DNA of 64,000 nt from positions 62,001 to 126,000 of the forward strand of contig WGLR01000009.1 of NCBI GenBank assembly GCA_016125475.1, written 5' to 3'. Of this stretch, positions 51,621 through 61,685 are shown piece after piece (positions within the stretch are counted from its first letter, which is position 1; each line of letters opens with the position of its first letter). The notes beneath the pieces were generated by a model that worked only from the letters and a program-made list of their open reading frames with translations, was not told where the DNA came from and did not search any database. The stretch is from Betaproteobacteria bacterium. Its GTDB lineage: Bacteria > Pseudomonadota > Gammaproteobacteria > Burkholderiales > Ga0077523. The position numbers and the translations under genes were made by a program.

Positions 51621-52597
51621 TGCTGCACTTCGCGTGGCCCTGGATGCTGGCCTGTCTGCCGCTGCCGTGGATCCTCGCCCGCTGGCTCCCTGCCGCGAAG
51701 CCGGCCAGTGCGGCATTGTTCATTCCGTTCGCCGACGGTGTCGCCGAGGCCCGCGACCTGCCTGCCGCGAGACCCTGGTCCCGGCCGCGTCTGCTGCTCC
51801 TGCTCGCCACGTGGCTCGCGCTCGTGGGTGCCGCGACGCGCCCGCAGTGGCTGGGCGACCCGCAGCCGGTACCGACGACGGGCCGCCGGCTCCTGCTCGC
51901 AGTGGACGTCTCGGGGTCGATGGCCACGCGCGACATGGCAGGAAACGAGACCCGCCTTCAGGTCGTGCAGCAGGTCGCCGGGGACTTCATCCGACGCCGT
52001 CACGGCGACCAGGTCGGCCTGATCCTGTTCGGAACCGCGCCTTACGTGCAGGCCCCTCTCACCGCCGATCTCGCGACCGTCCGGGAGTTTCTCGACGAGG
52101 CCGTCATCGGCGTGGCCGGCCGGCAGACGGCACTGGGTGACGCCATCGGTCTCGCGATCAAGCGGCTGCGCGAGGCCCCGGCGCGCAACCGGAAGAAGGG
52201 AGACACGGTTCTCGTGCTGCTGACCGACGGAAGCAACACGGCGGGCGTGATGCCGCCGCTCGAAGCCGCGAAACTGGCGGCATCCGCGGGACTGAAGATC
52301 TACACGATCGGTGTCGGTGCCCCGGCAGATTCCGGCTTCTTCGGGCTCGGCGGCTCGCGCAGCGACCTGGACGAGGACACGCTCGAGGCGATCGCGCGCC
52401 TCACGGGCGGTGCCTATTTCCGGGCTACGGACGAAGAGGCCCTGCAGCAGGTCTACGCGCGGATCGATCGCCTCGAGCCCAGTGCAGGACGCGACCAGTG
52501 GTACCGGCCGAGCGCGGAATGGTTCATGTGGCCCCTCGGCTGCGCACTCGTGCTGAGCATCCCTGCCGTCTGGATGGAGCGCCGGCAGTGGACCTGA
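51620..52597 (+). CDS. VWA domain membrane protein BatA-like
   Basis: The 325-residue protein has two N-terminal helices and a VWA domain with MIDAS motif D96-V-S-G-S100, then one C-terminal helix (MWPLGCALVLSIPAVW). Divalent-metal-dependent adhesion sites suggest it binds a partner in the periplasm or membrane. The start overlaps the previous stop by one base. Confidence 0.92.
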   Translation: MLHFAWPWMLACLPLPWILARWLPAAKPASAALFIPFADGVAEARDLPAARPWSRPRLLLLLATWLALVGAATRPQWLGDPQPVPTTGRRLLLAVDVSGSMATRDMAGNETRLQVVQQVAGDFIRRRHGDQVGLILFGTAPYVQAPLTADLATVREFLDEAVIGVAGRQTALGDAIGLAIKRLREAPARNRKKGDTVLVLLTDGSNTAGVMPPLEAAKLAASAGLKIYTIGVGAPADSGFFGLGGSRSDLDEDTLEAIARLTGGAYFRATDEEALQQVYARIDRLEPSAGRDQWYRPSAEWFMWPLGCALVLSIPAVWMERRQWT

Positions 52598-53595
52598 TGG
52601 CGGCGCTCCACGACTTTCATTTCCTGCGCCCCGCCTGGCTCGCGGCGCTGCCCGTTCTCTGGGGTCTCGCGTTCTGGCTCGCGCGCCGTCGCGCACGCGC
52701 GGGGAACTGGGTGCACGTGATCGATCCCGACCTGCTCGCGAGCCTCAGGCTCGAGGCTGCAGGGGCCGGTCGCACACACGGGCCCTGGCCCCTGCTCGCG
52801 CTCGCGTGGACGGGTGCCGTCATCGCGCTCGCGGGGCCGGCCTGGGAGCGCGACCCGGCCCCGGCGTTCCGGACCCCCGGCGCGTGGGTGGTCGTGCTCG
52901 ACCTCTCGCCCTCGATGGCGTCCACCGACGTGTCCCCCGACCGTGTGACACGTGCGCGCTACGCGATCGACGATCTGCTGTCGGCGGCGAGGGACGCACG
53001 CGTGGCCCTGGTGGTGTTCGGCGCGGAGCCCTACACCGTGACGCCTCTCACGAACGACGTGGCGACCGTGCGGACGCTGCTGCAGCCACTCGCCCCCGGC
53101 ATCCTGCCCGTCCAGGGCGACGAACTGGCGCCCGCCCTGAAGGAAGCGGGTCGACTGCTCGAGAGAACCGCCGCGAGGAATGCGCACGTGATCGTCCTCA
53201 CGGACGGCTTCGAAGACCCCGCGGCAGCCTTCGGAGCGGCGCACGACCTGAGGTCCCGCGGCGCCTCGGTCGACGTGATCGGCATCGGCACGCGCCAGGG
53301 CGCACCGGTTCGCGGCACCGACGGCGGATTCGACGAGAATGCGCAGGGCAGGCCGGTGCTCGCGCGACTCGACGTCGACCGTCTCAAGCGTCTTGCATCG
53401 ACCGGCGGCGGCGAGTACGTCGGCCTGGACGGTCTCCGGCGTCTCGCGGGCGACCTCCGCACGCGGCCCGACGCGACGGATGCGGCGGCAGCCGTGTCCG
53501 GCGTGCACGTGCAGACGTGGCACGATGCGGGGGCGTGGCTCCCCCCGGTCGTCGTGCTGCTCGCCGCGGCGCTCGCGCGCCGGGGGTGGCTCTGA
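52597..53595 (+). CDS. VWA domain membrane protein BatB-like
   Basis: The 332-residue product has two N-terminal helices, a VWA domain with MIDAS D102-L-S-P-S106, and a C-terminal helix. It is a diverged second copy of the preceding VWA protein. The ATG at 52597 overlaps the previous stop; a GTG at 52588 would add three residues. Confidence 0.9.
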   Translation: MAALHDFHFLRPAWLAALPVLWGLAFWLARRRARAGNWVHVIDPDLLASLRLEAAGAGRTHGPWPLLALAWTGAVIALAGPAWERDPAPAFRTPGAWVVVLDLSPSMASTDVSPDRVTRARYAIDDLLSAARDARVALVVFGAEPYTVTPLTNDVATVRTLLQPLAPGILPVQGDELAPALKEAGRLLERTAARNAHVIVLTDGFEDPAAAFGAAHDLRSRGASVDVIGIGTRQGAPVRGTDGGFDENAQGRPVLARLDVDRLKRLASTGGGEYVGLDGLRRLAGDLRTRPDATDAAAAVSGVHVQTWHDAGAWLPPVVVLLAAALARRGWL

Positions 53596-54467
53596 TGCGC
53601 CGTGCCGTGGCCGGATCTCTTTGCGCGCTGGCACTGCTCGCGCCCCCCGCGCACGCGGCCGACTGGTGGTCACGCCTCTGGCAGAACGCCGACCAGCGCG
53701 GCGAGCGCCTGCTGCGGGACGGCGACGCGGCGGCTGCCGCACAGACCTTCGCAGACCCGCGCCGACGCGCCTATGCCGACCTGCGTGCGGGACATTTCGC
53801 GGCGGCCGCGAGCGGTTTCGGCAGGTTCGACGATTCGGATGCCCACTACAACCGTGGCAATGCGCTCGCGCGGGCAGGTCGCCTGAAGGACGCGCTCGCG
53901 GCGTACGACGCCGCACTCGCGCGCGATCCGGGCAACCGCGACGCACGGCACAACCGCGAACTCGTGAAGCGGGCCCTTCAACGGCAGCAGCCACCGGACT
54001 CCAGACACTCGCCGCCCGGAGCGGACGGCCAGTCCGACGGATCTCGACACGACCGCCCCGGACAGAATCGGGACCGCGGCGGGAACACCTCCGGAAAGCC
54101 CGGTCAGTCGGCCCCATCCGGCGGGAATGCCCGCGCGGGCAAGGAACCGCCGAAGGCCGGGGAAGGCGGTGCCAACGGGATCGGCAGCGAGTCGACGCCG
54201 ACACCACCCGCGAGGACGGCTGCCGGGTCGGCGGGAGATTCCGGCCACGCGCGGAACGATGCCCGGGCGCAGGCGGGCAAGCCTGCCGCCGACACGCTGG
54301 AAGCACCACGAGGTCAGCCGGGCGCCGGATCGCCGGCAACGCCCCCGACCGAGAAGCAGCTTGCCGAGGACCAGTGGCTTCGGCGGATTCCGGACGATCC
54401 CGGCGGCCTCCTGCGTCGAAAGTTCATGATCGAGCACCTCATGAGAGAGCAGGGAGACACCCCATGA
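53595..54467 (+). CDS. TPR-containing exported protein (BatC/BatE-like)
   Basis: The 290-residue product has a signal peptide (VAGSLCALALLAPPAHA). Tetratricopeptide repeats (about 35-130: AHYNRGNALARAGRLKDALAAYDAALARDPGN) follow. A low-complexity Gly/Pro/Ser/Arg linker (about 132-265) leads to a conserved tail (LAEDQWLRRIPDDPGGLLRRKF). The tail and TPRs are typical of the TPR member in Bat operons; the linker is unusually long. Confidence 0.88.
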   Translation: MRRAVAGSLCALALLAPPAHAADWWSRLWQNADQRGERLLRDGDAAAAAQTFADPRRRAYADLRAGHFAAAASGFGRFDDSDAHYNRGNALARAGRLKDALAAYDAALARDPGNRDARHNRELVKRALQRQQPPDSRHSPPGADGQSDGSRHDRPGQNRDRGGNTSGKPGQSAPSGGNARAGKEPPKAGEGGANGIGSESTPTPPARTAAGSAGDSGHARNDARAQAGKPAADTLEAPRGQPGAGSPATPPTEKQLAEDQWLRRIPDDPGGLLRRKFMIEHLMREQGDTP

Positions 54468-56269
54468 AGTTCCTGCGCCGTATCGCCGTCACGCTGTTGC
54501 TGCTGTCGTCGAGCGCGCCCGTGCTCGCCACCGTGCAGGCCTGGCTGGATCGCAACCAGGTCGATCCGGGCGAGTCCGTCCGGCTCACGCTGCAGCAGGA
54601 CGGGGGCGGCGGCGGGCAGCCCGACCTCGCCCCGCTTCGCAAGGACTTCGACGTGCTCGGCACGAGCACCGGCACCAGCGTGCAGATCGTGAACGGTCAC
54701 ATGTCCACCCGGCATCAGGTGACGGTCACGCTTTCGCCGACACACGGCGGGCTCGTCAGGATTCCCGCCATCGCGTGGGGCGGGGAAAGCTCGCCCCCTC
54801 TGGAACTGACCGTCGGCGGCGCGCCGTCCGCCGGGACCGGTGGAACGGGTGAGTCGGCGACCCATCACGACGCGCACGTCTTCCTGACGTCCTCGCTCGA
54901 ATCGCCGCACCCCTACGTCCAGGCGGGGGACACGCTCACGGTCCGCCTGTACGCGGATCGACCGATCTACCAGGCGAGCCTCGACTTTCCGGGCAACGGC
55001 GACGTTCTCGTGCAGAGACTCGGCAAGGACCGACAGACGCAGGAAACACGCGACGGCCACGCCTACGACGTCGTGGAGCGCCGGTACGTGCTGTTCCCGC
55101 AGCGCAGCGGCGCGATCGACCTGCCCGGGCCGGTGCTCGACGCACAGGTGCCCGACACGCGCACCCCGTCCGGATCGGACCCCTTCTTCGACGACTTCTT
55201 CAGCCACAGTCCCTTCCGCGGCATGCTGAACGACACGCGGCCGCTGCGGCTGCACGGCACGCCGGTCCGGCTCGACGTGCGGCCCCGTCCCGCCGCCGCC
55301 ACGGGGCCCGCCTGGCTGCCCGCGCGCGACGTGACGCTCGAAGCCTCCTGGCAGCCCGAGGACACCCGCGTCCACGCGGGCGAACCCGTCACGCTGCATC
55401 TCGTGCTCAGGGCCACGGGGCTCGGCAGCGCCCAGCTCCCCGACTTCAGTGCGCTGCTGTCCCTTCCCGACGGGGTGAAGGCCTACCCGGACCAGGCAAA
55501 GCTCACCGACGAACCCGCCGGGGACACGATCGCGGGGCAGCGCGAACAGGACATCGCGCTCATCGCGACCCGGGGCGGGCGGTTCGAGCTGCCCGCGATC
55601 CGGCTGTCGTGGTGGGACACGGTCCACGACGCGGCCCGCGAGGTCGTGGTGCCGGCGCACACGCTCGACATCCTGCCCGGCACGAGCGATTCGACGCCAC
55701 CTGCGCCGGTGACCGCGCAGCCCGCTCCGCCGGCGGCCTCGCCGGCACCGGGCCCGAAGAGCGCGATCCACTTCGCGCCGGATCACACGTCGGGGGCGCC
55801 CGCGACGACCCGCGGCGTGCCCTGGCGCTGGGTCAGTGCCGGTCTTGCCGTGCTCTGGATCGCGACCGTCGCCGCCTGGTGGTTCACGCGCCGGACCGCG
55901 CACAAGGCTGGACGGGTCGTCTCGTCCGTCGACCCTTCCCGGGAGAACCCGCCCCGCGCACGCGACGCACGAAAGCGCTTTCAGGAAGCCGCCCGGGCAC
56001 GCAACGCGTCCGCGGCAAGGTCTGCGCTCATGGACTGGGCAGGCGCCGAGTGGCCTCACGATCCGCCACGCGGCCTCAACGATCTCGCGGCCCGCCTCGG
56101 GGACGAGCAGACGAAAGTCCTCGTCCGACAGCTCGACCGTGCGTGCTACGCCGGCGGAAACTGGGACGGCGACGCACTGGCCGCGGCACTGGCGGCGCAA
56201 CTGCGCGCCGGCCATACGGAACCGACACCTTCCCGCAGCACGCACCAGCTCGCCGACCTCTATCCCTGA
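54464..56269 (+). CDS. BatD family protein
   Basis: The 601-residue product has a signal peptide (1-22), tandem beta-sandwich domains (about 25-400: VQAWLDRNQVDPGESVRLTL, the BatD start), a Pro/Ala linker and one helix (about 455-476). A cytoplasmic helical tail ends the protein. It probably spans the inner membrane as the scaffold of the MoxR/VWA complex. Its ATG overlaps the TPR stop by four bases and it closes the operon. Confidence 0.9.
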   Translation: MKFLRRIAVTLLLLSSSAPVLATVQAWLDRNQVDPGESVRLTLQQDGGGGGQPDLAPLRKDFDVLGTSTGTSVQIVNGHMSTRHQVTVTLSPTHGGLVRIPAIAWGGESSPPLELTVGGAPSAGTGGTGESATHHDAHVFLTSSLESPHPYVQAGDTLTVRLYADRPIYQASLDFPGNGDVLVQRLGKDRQTQETRDGHAYDVVERRYVLFPQRSGAIDLPGPVLDAQVPDTRTPSGSDPFFDDFFSHSPFRGMLNDTRPLRLHGTPVRLDVRPRPAAATGPAWLPARDVTLEASWQPEDTRVHAGEPVTLHLVLRATGLGSAQLPDFSALLSLPDGVKAYPDQAKLTDEPAGDTIAGQREQDIALIATRGGRFELPAIRLSWWDTVHDAAREVVVPAHTLDILPGTSDSTPPAPVTAQPAPPAASPAPGPKSAIHFAPDHTSGAPATTRGVPWRWVSAGLAVLWIATVAAWWFTRRTAHKAGRVVSSVDPSRENPPRARDARKRFQEAARARNASAARSALMDWAGAEWPHDPPRGLNDLAARLGDEQTKVLVRQLDRACYAGGNWDGDALAAALAAQLRAGHTEPTPSRSTHQLADLYP

Positions 56270-56348
56270 GGCGCGCCGCACGCGTGGCGCGTTGCGCAGG
56301 GTGTACGCTCACCCGCCTGCAGACGAAAGGAACGGAGGAGGACGAACG

Positions 56349-57095
56349 ATGGATCTGAACGGAAAGGTCGCGATCGTGACGGGAGGCAACGGCGGACTCG
56401 GACAGCGCATCTGCCTCGCGCTGGCGCGCGCGGGGTGCGACGTCGCGGTGGTCTACGCGCAGAGCGCCGGGCCGGCGGAACGGATCGCGGAGTCAGTCCG
56501 GGAACTCGGCGTCCGGGCGGCGGCATTCGCGTGCGACGTGACCCACCCCGCGCAGGTCGACGCGCTCGTCGGGGCAGTGCGCGGAGAATTCGGCCGGGTC
56601 GACGTGCTGGTCAACGACGCCGCCTTCAACAAGTGGATCCCCTTCCAGGATCTGGACGCCCTGACGTTCGACGTGTGGCAGAAGATCCTCTCGGTGAATC
56701 TCACGGGGCCGATGCTCTGCATCAAGGCCGCGGCCGCGGCGATGAAGCCGTATGGCGGGCGCATCGTGAACATCTCGTCGATCGCCGGCCTCGCACCCTC
56801 TGGATCGTCGATCCCCTACGCGGTCTCGAAGGCGGGGCTCATCCACCTCACGCGCTGCATGGCCGTCGCGCTCGCGCCCGACGTTCTCGTGAACTGCGTC
56901 GCACCTGGATATCTCGAGGACACGCGCGCCACGGCCAATCTCGATCCCGCGTACAAGGAGCGCTCGCGCAACGGCGCGCTGCTGAAGCGCGCCGCCGACA
57001 AGGACGACGTGGCCGCGCAGGTCGTGTCGCTCTGCGAAACGGACAGCATCACCGGCCAGACGATCGTCGTCGACGCGGGGCGGTTCTTTCACTGA
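56349..57095 (+). CDS. short-chain dehydrogenase/reductase
   Basis: The 248-residue classical SDR has TGGNGGLG (11-18, cofactor loop), catalytic S144, Y157 and K161 (YAVSK), and NDAA in place of the usual NNAG at 89-92. The C-terminal DSITGQTIVVDAGRF is typical. It resembles FabG-like 3-oxoacyl reductases, but the substrate is not defined. It is preceded by GGAGGA. Confidence 0.88.
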   Translation: MDLNGKVAIVTGGNGGLGQRICLALARAGCDVAVVYAQSAGPAERIAESVRELGVRAAAFACDVTHPAQVDALVGAVRGEFGRVDVLVNDAAFNKWIPFQDLDALTFDVWQKILSVNLTGPMLCIKAAAAAMKPYGGRIVNISSIAGLAPSGSSIPYAVSKAGLIHLTRCMAVALAPDVLVNCVAPGYLEDTRATANLDPAYKERSRNGALLKRAADKDDVAAQVVSLCETDSITGQTIVVDAGRFFH

Positions 57096-57363
57096 GGCAA
57101 GGCCGGAGGAGGCGCTCTCCGAACGCACTCCGCCGGGCGTCGATCGTCCTGCCCGGCCCACACCCGCGAGCGGCGAGAACGCGGGCAGTGCCTGCACGTC
57201 CGAACGGCTTCCGTTTGCCGAGGATCATGGGGCCGGTTGCACGAACGTGTTATCCATGTACCGACGGCCGGTCGTCACGACTTCCGGGATGCCCGCGCGA
57301 CACACGCAGCGGGCTCCCTGACGAGACCGGACATCTTCCGACAACAAGAGGAGTGTGCGGACC
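57096..57363. other. 268-bp intergenic region with one hairpin
   Basis: GCCGGGC (57132-57138) and GCCCGGC (57151-57157) form a seven-base stem after the SDR gene; no T-tract. No gene is seen. AGGAG at 57347-57355 is the likely ribosome site of the next gene. Confidence 0.4.
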
Positions 57364-58491
57364 ATGAACTCGTGCGACGAACCAGTACGCGACGCATTCC
57401 AGCGCGTCGCGCAGCTGCTTGCCCTGCTTGCGATCATCCTTGCCGGTGCGGGAACCCACGCAGCACATGCCGAGGTGGAAGGCTGGTCCCGGGAGCATCT
57501 GGGGGCGGTGATCCGGCAGGCGCAGCAATCGGACGGCACGTACGTTCGCATGCGCGAGGAACTCGTGAAGGCCCGCCAGGCCCCGGGGCTGCTGCTCCGT
57601 ACCGAGGCCGGTGGCTACGTCTACATCAGTGACACCGAGGCAGAGCGCCTCTCGGCGGCCGTCGCGCTCCGCGCGATGCTCTACGGCACGGAGGACGACA
57701 AGCCGTATCGACCCGTCGCGCCGGGCCGCTCGGAACTGGAGATCGCCATCGACGCCGTGGAAGTGAGTGTCCTCGACAGCATCGGTGGTCCGAGCCGCGC
57801 CGTCACGTCGGAACAGGCGCGAGCGAACATCGCTGCCCGTACGGGGGAACTCGCGCGGGATGCGCTCCTGAAGATCCTCCGCACGTTCGACGCGGAGAAT
57901 CGTGCCCGGATTGCGCAGGAGATCGCGCGCATCGACCGCGCCCGCGAATGGCTTGCCGCCGTCGTTGCGCGTGCCGACACGCTCCGGGAAGAAGCCTTGT
58001 CCGACGGCACGGCGAACGGCTTTCTCAACCACGCGGGTTACTACGTGGCCAGGTTTGCCGGCAGTGGCTGGCGGAAGCGTTATTCGGGCTACGCGCACCA
58101 CATCGAAGGATTCCAGGCGTTCGTCCTGAAGGTCGAGGACCGCACGGGCGACCCGAAGTGGGAAGGCTCGTACTGGAGTTTCCCGACCGGAGTCGACATC
58201 TGGTCGGTGTTCACGCGGTGGAAAAGTGACGTCCGGGAAAAGAGCCTGAAGCGCTGCCAGGCGCCCCCGCCGAACTGCCCGTGCGGTGCCGAGCCCGACA
58301 TCTGGACGAGCGGTCCGGACTACCGGGTCGTCGGGGGGCCGTTCCGCACCGTGAGCGAGGCGCGCTCACGGGCGGGTGATCCTTACCTGGAAAACGGCAA
58401 GCCGGGCGCGAACAAGCACTGGACCTACGACACCGAGCGCCGGATCGCGGAAGTGGAGAGTGCCTGCCGGACGCTGCAGACGACGCCCTAG
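57364..58491 (+). CDS. exported protein of unknown function
   Basis: The 375-residue product has an N-terminal hydrophobic segment (about 15-36, LLALLAIILAGAGTHAAHA) that is probably a signal peptide with a long charged n-region. The mature part is mostly helical and charged. A C-terminal region has four Cys (CQAPPPNCPCG and a final C near the end), a Trp-rich block (KWEGSYWSFPTGVDIWSVFTRWK) and YRVVGGPFRTVSEARS. I recognise no family. It stands alone between the SDR and pcaI. Confidence 0.75.
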   Translation: MNSCDEPVRDAFQRVAQLLALLAIILAGAGTHAAHAEVEGWSREHLGAVIRQAQQSDGTYVRMREELVKARQAPGLLLRTEAGGYVYISDTEAERLSAAVALRAMLYGTEDDKPYRPVAPGRSELEIAIDAVEVSVLDSIGGPSRAVTSEQARANIAARTGELARDALLKILRTFDAENRARIAQEIARIDRAREWLAAVVARADTLREEALSDGTANGFLNHAGYYVARFAGSGWRKRYSGYAHHIEGFQAFVLKVEDRTGDPKWEGSYWSFPTGVDIWSVFTRWKSDVREKSLKRCQAPPPNCPCGAEPDIWTSGPDYRVVGGPFRTVSEARSRAGDPYLENGKPGANKHWTYDTERRIAEVESACRTLQTTP

Positions 58492-58659
58492 GCAGCACGC
58501 TCCCCGCGGCATCGCGAAGGTCGACCGCGCGACACTCTCGCGCTGACTGCCGGCTCGGGTCGCGGTTTCGGGGGTGTTGCTTCCTCTCCCCTCCGCAACG
58601 CGCTATGTTTGCGCTCCTTCGGTCCCGCGCGGGAAGCGGGCCACGCACAGGAAGCACGA

Positions 58660-59349
58660 ATGATCGACAAGACAGTCGCCGGAATCGAGGAAGCGGTCGC
58701 CGGCATCCACGACGGCGCGACGGTGCTCATGGGCGGGTTCGGGGGAGCAGGCCAGCCCGCGGAGCTCATCGAGGGTCTCATCGCGCAGGGTGCGAAGAAC
58801 CTGACCATCGTGAACAACAATGCGGGCAACGGTGACGTCGGGCTCGCGGCGCTGCTGAAGGCGCGGCGGGTCCGGAAGGTCATCTGCTCGTTTCCGCGAC
58901 AGGCGGACTCGTACGTGTTCGACGCGCTCTACCGCGCGGGCGAGGTCGAGCTCGAACTCGTTCCGCAGGGAAATCTCGCGGAGCGCATTCGCGCCGCGGG
59001 GGCCGGCATCGGTGCGTTCTTCACGCCGACCGCGTACGGCACGCCCCTCGCGGAAGGCAAGGAAACGCGGGAGATCGACGGGCGACACTACGTGCTCGAG
59101 TATCCGATCCGTGCCGACTTCGCGCTCATCAAGGCCTTTCGCGGCGACCGCTGGGGCAACCTCGTGTTCAGGAAGGCGGCGCGCAACTTCGGCCCGGTCA
59201 TGGCCATGGCCGCCCGCTGCACGATCGCACAGGTGGACGAGATCGTGCCGCTCGGCGCGCTCGACCCCGAGATCGTGGTGACGCCGGGCATCTTCGTACA
59301 CCGGGTCGTACGCGTCGCGTCCACGCGCGCGGCAGACGTGGCCGCCTGA
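58660..59349 (+). CDS. pcaI: 3-oxoacid (3-oxoadipate) CoA-transferase subunit A
   Basis: The 229-residue alpha subunit of a class I CoA transferase has a GGFGGAGQPAELI block and NNAGNGDVGLAALL. With subunit B it moves CoA from succinyl-CoA to 3-oxoadipate. The PcaI reading rests on the thiolase partner downstream; acetoacetate transferases (AtoD) look similar. It starts behind AGGAAG. Confidence 0.9.
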   Translation: MIDKTVAGIEEAVAGIHDGATVLMGGFGGAGQPAELIEGLIAQGAKNLTIVNNNAGNGDVGLAALLKARRVRKVICSFPRQADSYVFDALYRAGEVELELVPQGNLAERIRAAGAGIGAFFTPTAYGTPLAEGKETREIDGRHYVLEYPIRADFALIKAFRGDRWGNLVFRKAARNFGPVMAMAARCTIAQVDEIVPLGALDPEIVVTPGIFVHRVVRVASTRAADVAA

Positions 59350-59361
59350 GGAGGACAGAGC

Positions 59362-60018
59362 TTGAATCGTCGCAACCGCAACGAGATCGCGGCCCGGGTC
59401 GCCCGGGACATCCCGGAAGGGTCGTACGTGAACCTCGGCATCGGCCTGCCCACGCTCGTGGGCAACCACCTGCCGCCCGGACTCGAGATTTTCCTGCACA
59501 GCGAGAACGGCATTCTCGGCATGGGCCCGGCCCCTGCGTCCGGTGCAGAGGATCCGGACCTCATCAACGCGGGCAAGCAGCCCGTCACGCTGCTCACGGG
59601 CGGGTGCTACTTCCACCACGCGGACTCGTTCGCGATGATGCGTGGCGGACACCTGGACATCTGTGTGCTCGGCGCGTACCAGGTGTCTGCGACCGGCGAC
59701 CTCGCGAACTGGAGCACCGGCGAAGCCGGCGCGATTCCGGCAGTCGGGGGCGCGATGGACCTCGCGGCCGGCGCGAAGAAGGTCTTCGTGATGATGGAAC
59801 ACCTCACGAAGGCGGGGGAGAGCAAGATCGTCGAGCGCTGCACCTATCCGCTCACGGGCATCGGCTGCGTGAAACGCATCTACACGGACCTCGCGGTGAT
59901 CGATGTGACCGCACGCGGTCTCGAGGTGATCGAGCGCGTGGACGGGCTTTCCTTCGAGGAACTGCAGCGCCTGACGGGCGCGAGACTGATCCCGGCGCCT
60001 GAAGCCGCGGCGGCGTGA
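59362..60018 (+). CDS. pcaJ: 3-oxoacid (3-oxoadipate) CoA-transferase subunit B
   Basis: The 218-residue beta subunit has the catalytic Glu E48 in HSENGILG. It starts at TTG with a strong GAGGAGGACAGAG ahead of it. It is 12 bases after pcaI and forms the active heterotetramer with it. A long hairpin follows before pcaF. Confidence 0.9.
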   Translation: MNRRNRNEIAARVARDIPEGSYVNLGIGLPTLVGNHLPPGLEIFLHSENGILGMGPAPASGAEDPDLINAGKQPVTLLTGGCYFHHADSFAMMRGGHLDICVLGAYQVSATGDLANWSTGEAGAIPAVGGAMDLAAGAKKVFVMMEHLTKAGESKIVERCTYPLTGIGCVKRIYTDLAVIDVTARGLEVIERVDGLSFEELQRLTGARLIPAPEAAAA

Positions 60019-60022
60019 ACGT

Positions 60023-60050
60023 CGCGCGCCGGCCTTCCCGCCGGCGCGCG
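60023..60050 (+). repeat. 11-bp perfect hairpin between pcaJ and pcaF
   Basis: CGCGCGCCGGC (60023-60033) and GCCGGCGCGCG (60040-60050) pair fully around CTTCCC. It starts five bases after the pcaJ stop. No T-tract, so it may stabilise the upstream mRNA or reduce transcription of pcaF. Confidence 0.6.
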
Positions 60051-60082
60051 TCCCGGCACCTTTCGGAGAACTGGACATCGAC

Positions 60083-61285
<1,203 letters not shown>

Positions 61286-61685
61286 CGCCGCACGTGCGGG
61301 CCGACGTCATGCGTCACCGCGGGAGGCGGGACGGACGGATGCGCGGTCCCGCCGCCAGGCAGGGAGCACGACTCGCACCTATGAGTTTGTGCATACCGTA
61401 GGCCCGTACACGCGCGTCGCCGCGCGCGAGAGTCCGATGCGACTCGGACCCGGCACGACTGCGACAGTTGCGGTTTTCGTTCACGAAACACGACGTTGCA
61501 CGACGGCGTGACCGCCGGCGCGGTCGCGATCCCGCGCGCTGCACCCGGGCCATGCCTACGGCATCCCGCGGCCGTCCGGAGACAGGTCTGCACGGATCTC
61601 GCTTTGACCCATTGCATCACCGACCACCCGTTCGTCATGATGCGAGCGAGGCACGGGAGGCGGGGCCGAACCCGGGAGGCGAATC
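61286..61685. other. 400-bp intergenic region before the TIR gene
   Basis: No convincing gene. A six-base hairpin (GTCCGA, loop TGCGAC, TCGGAC) lies near 61431-61452. The region separates pcaF from the TIR/metacaspase module and presumably carries the latter's promoter, but no consensus hexamer pair stood out. GGGAGGCGAATC precedes the TIR ATG. Confidence 0.4.
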
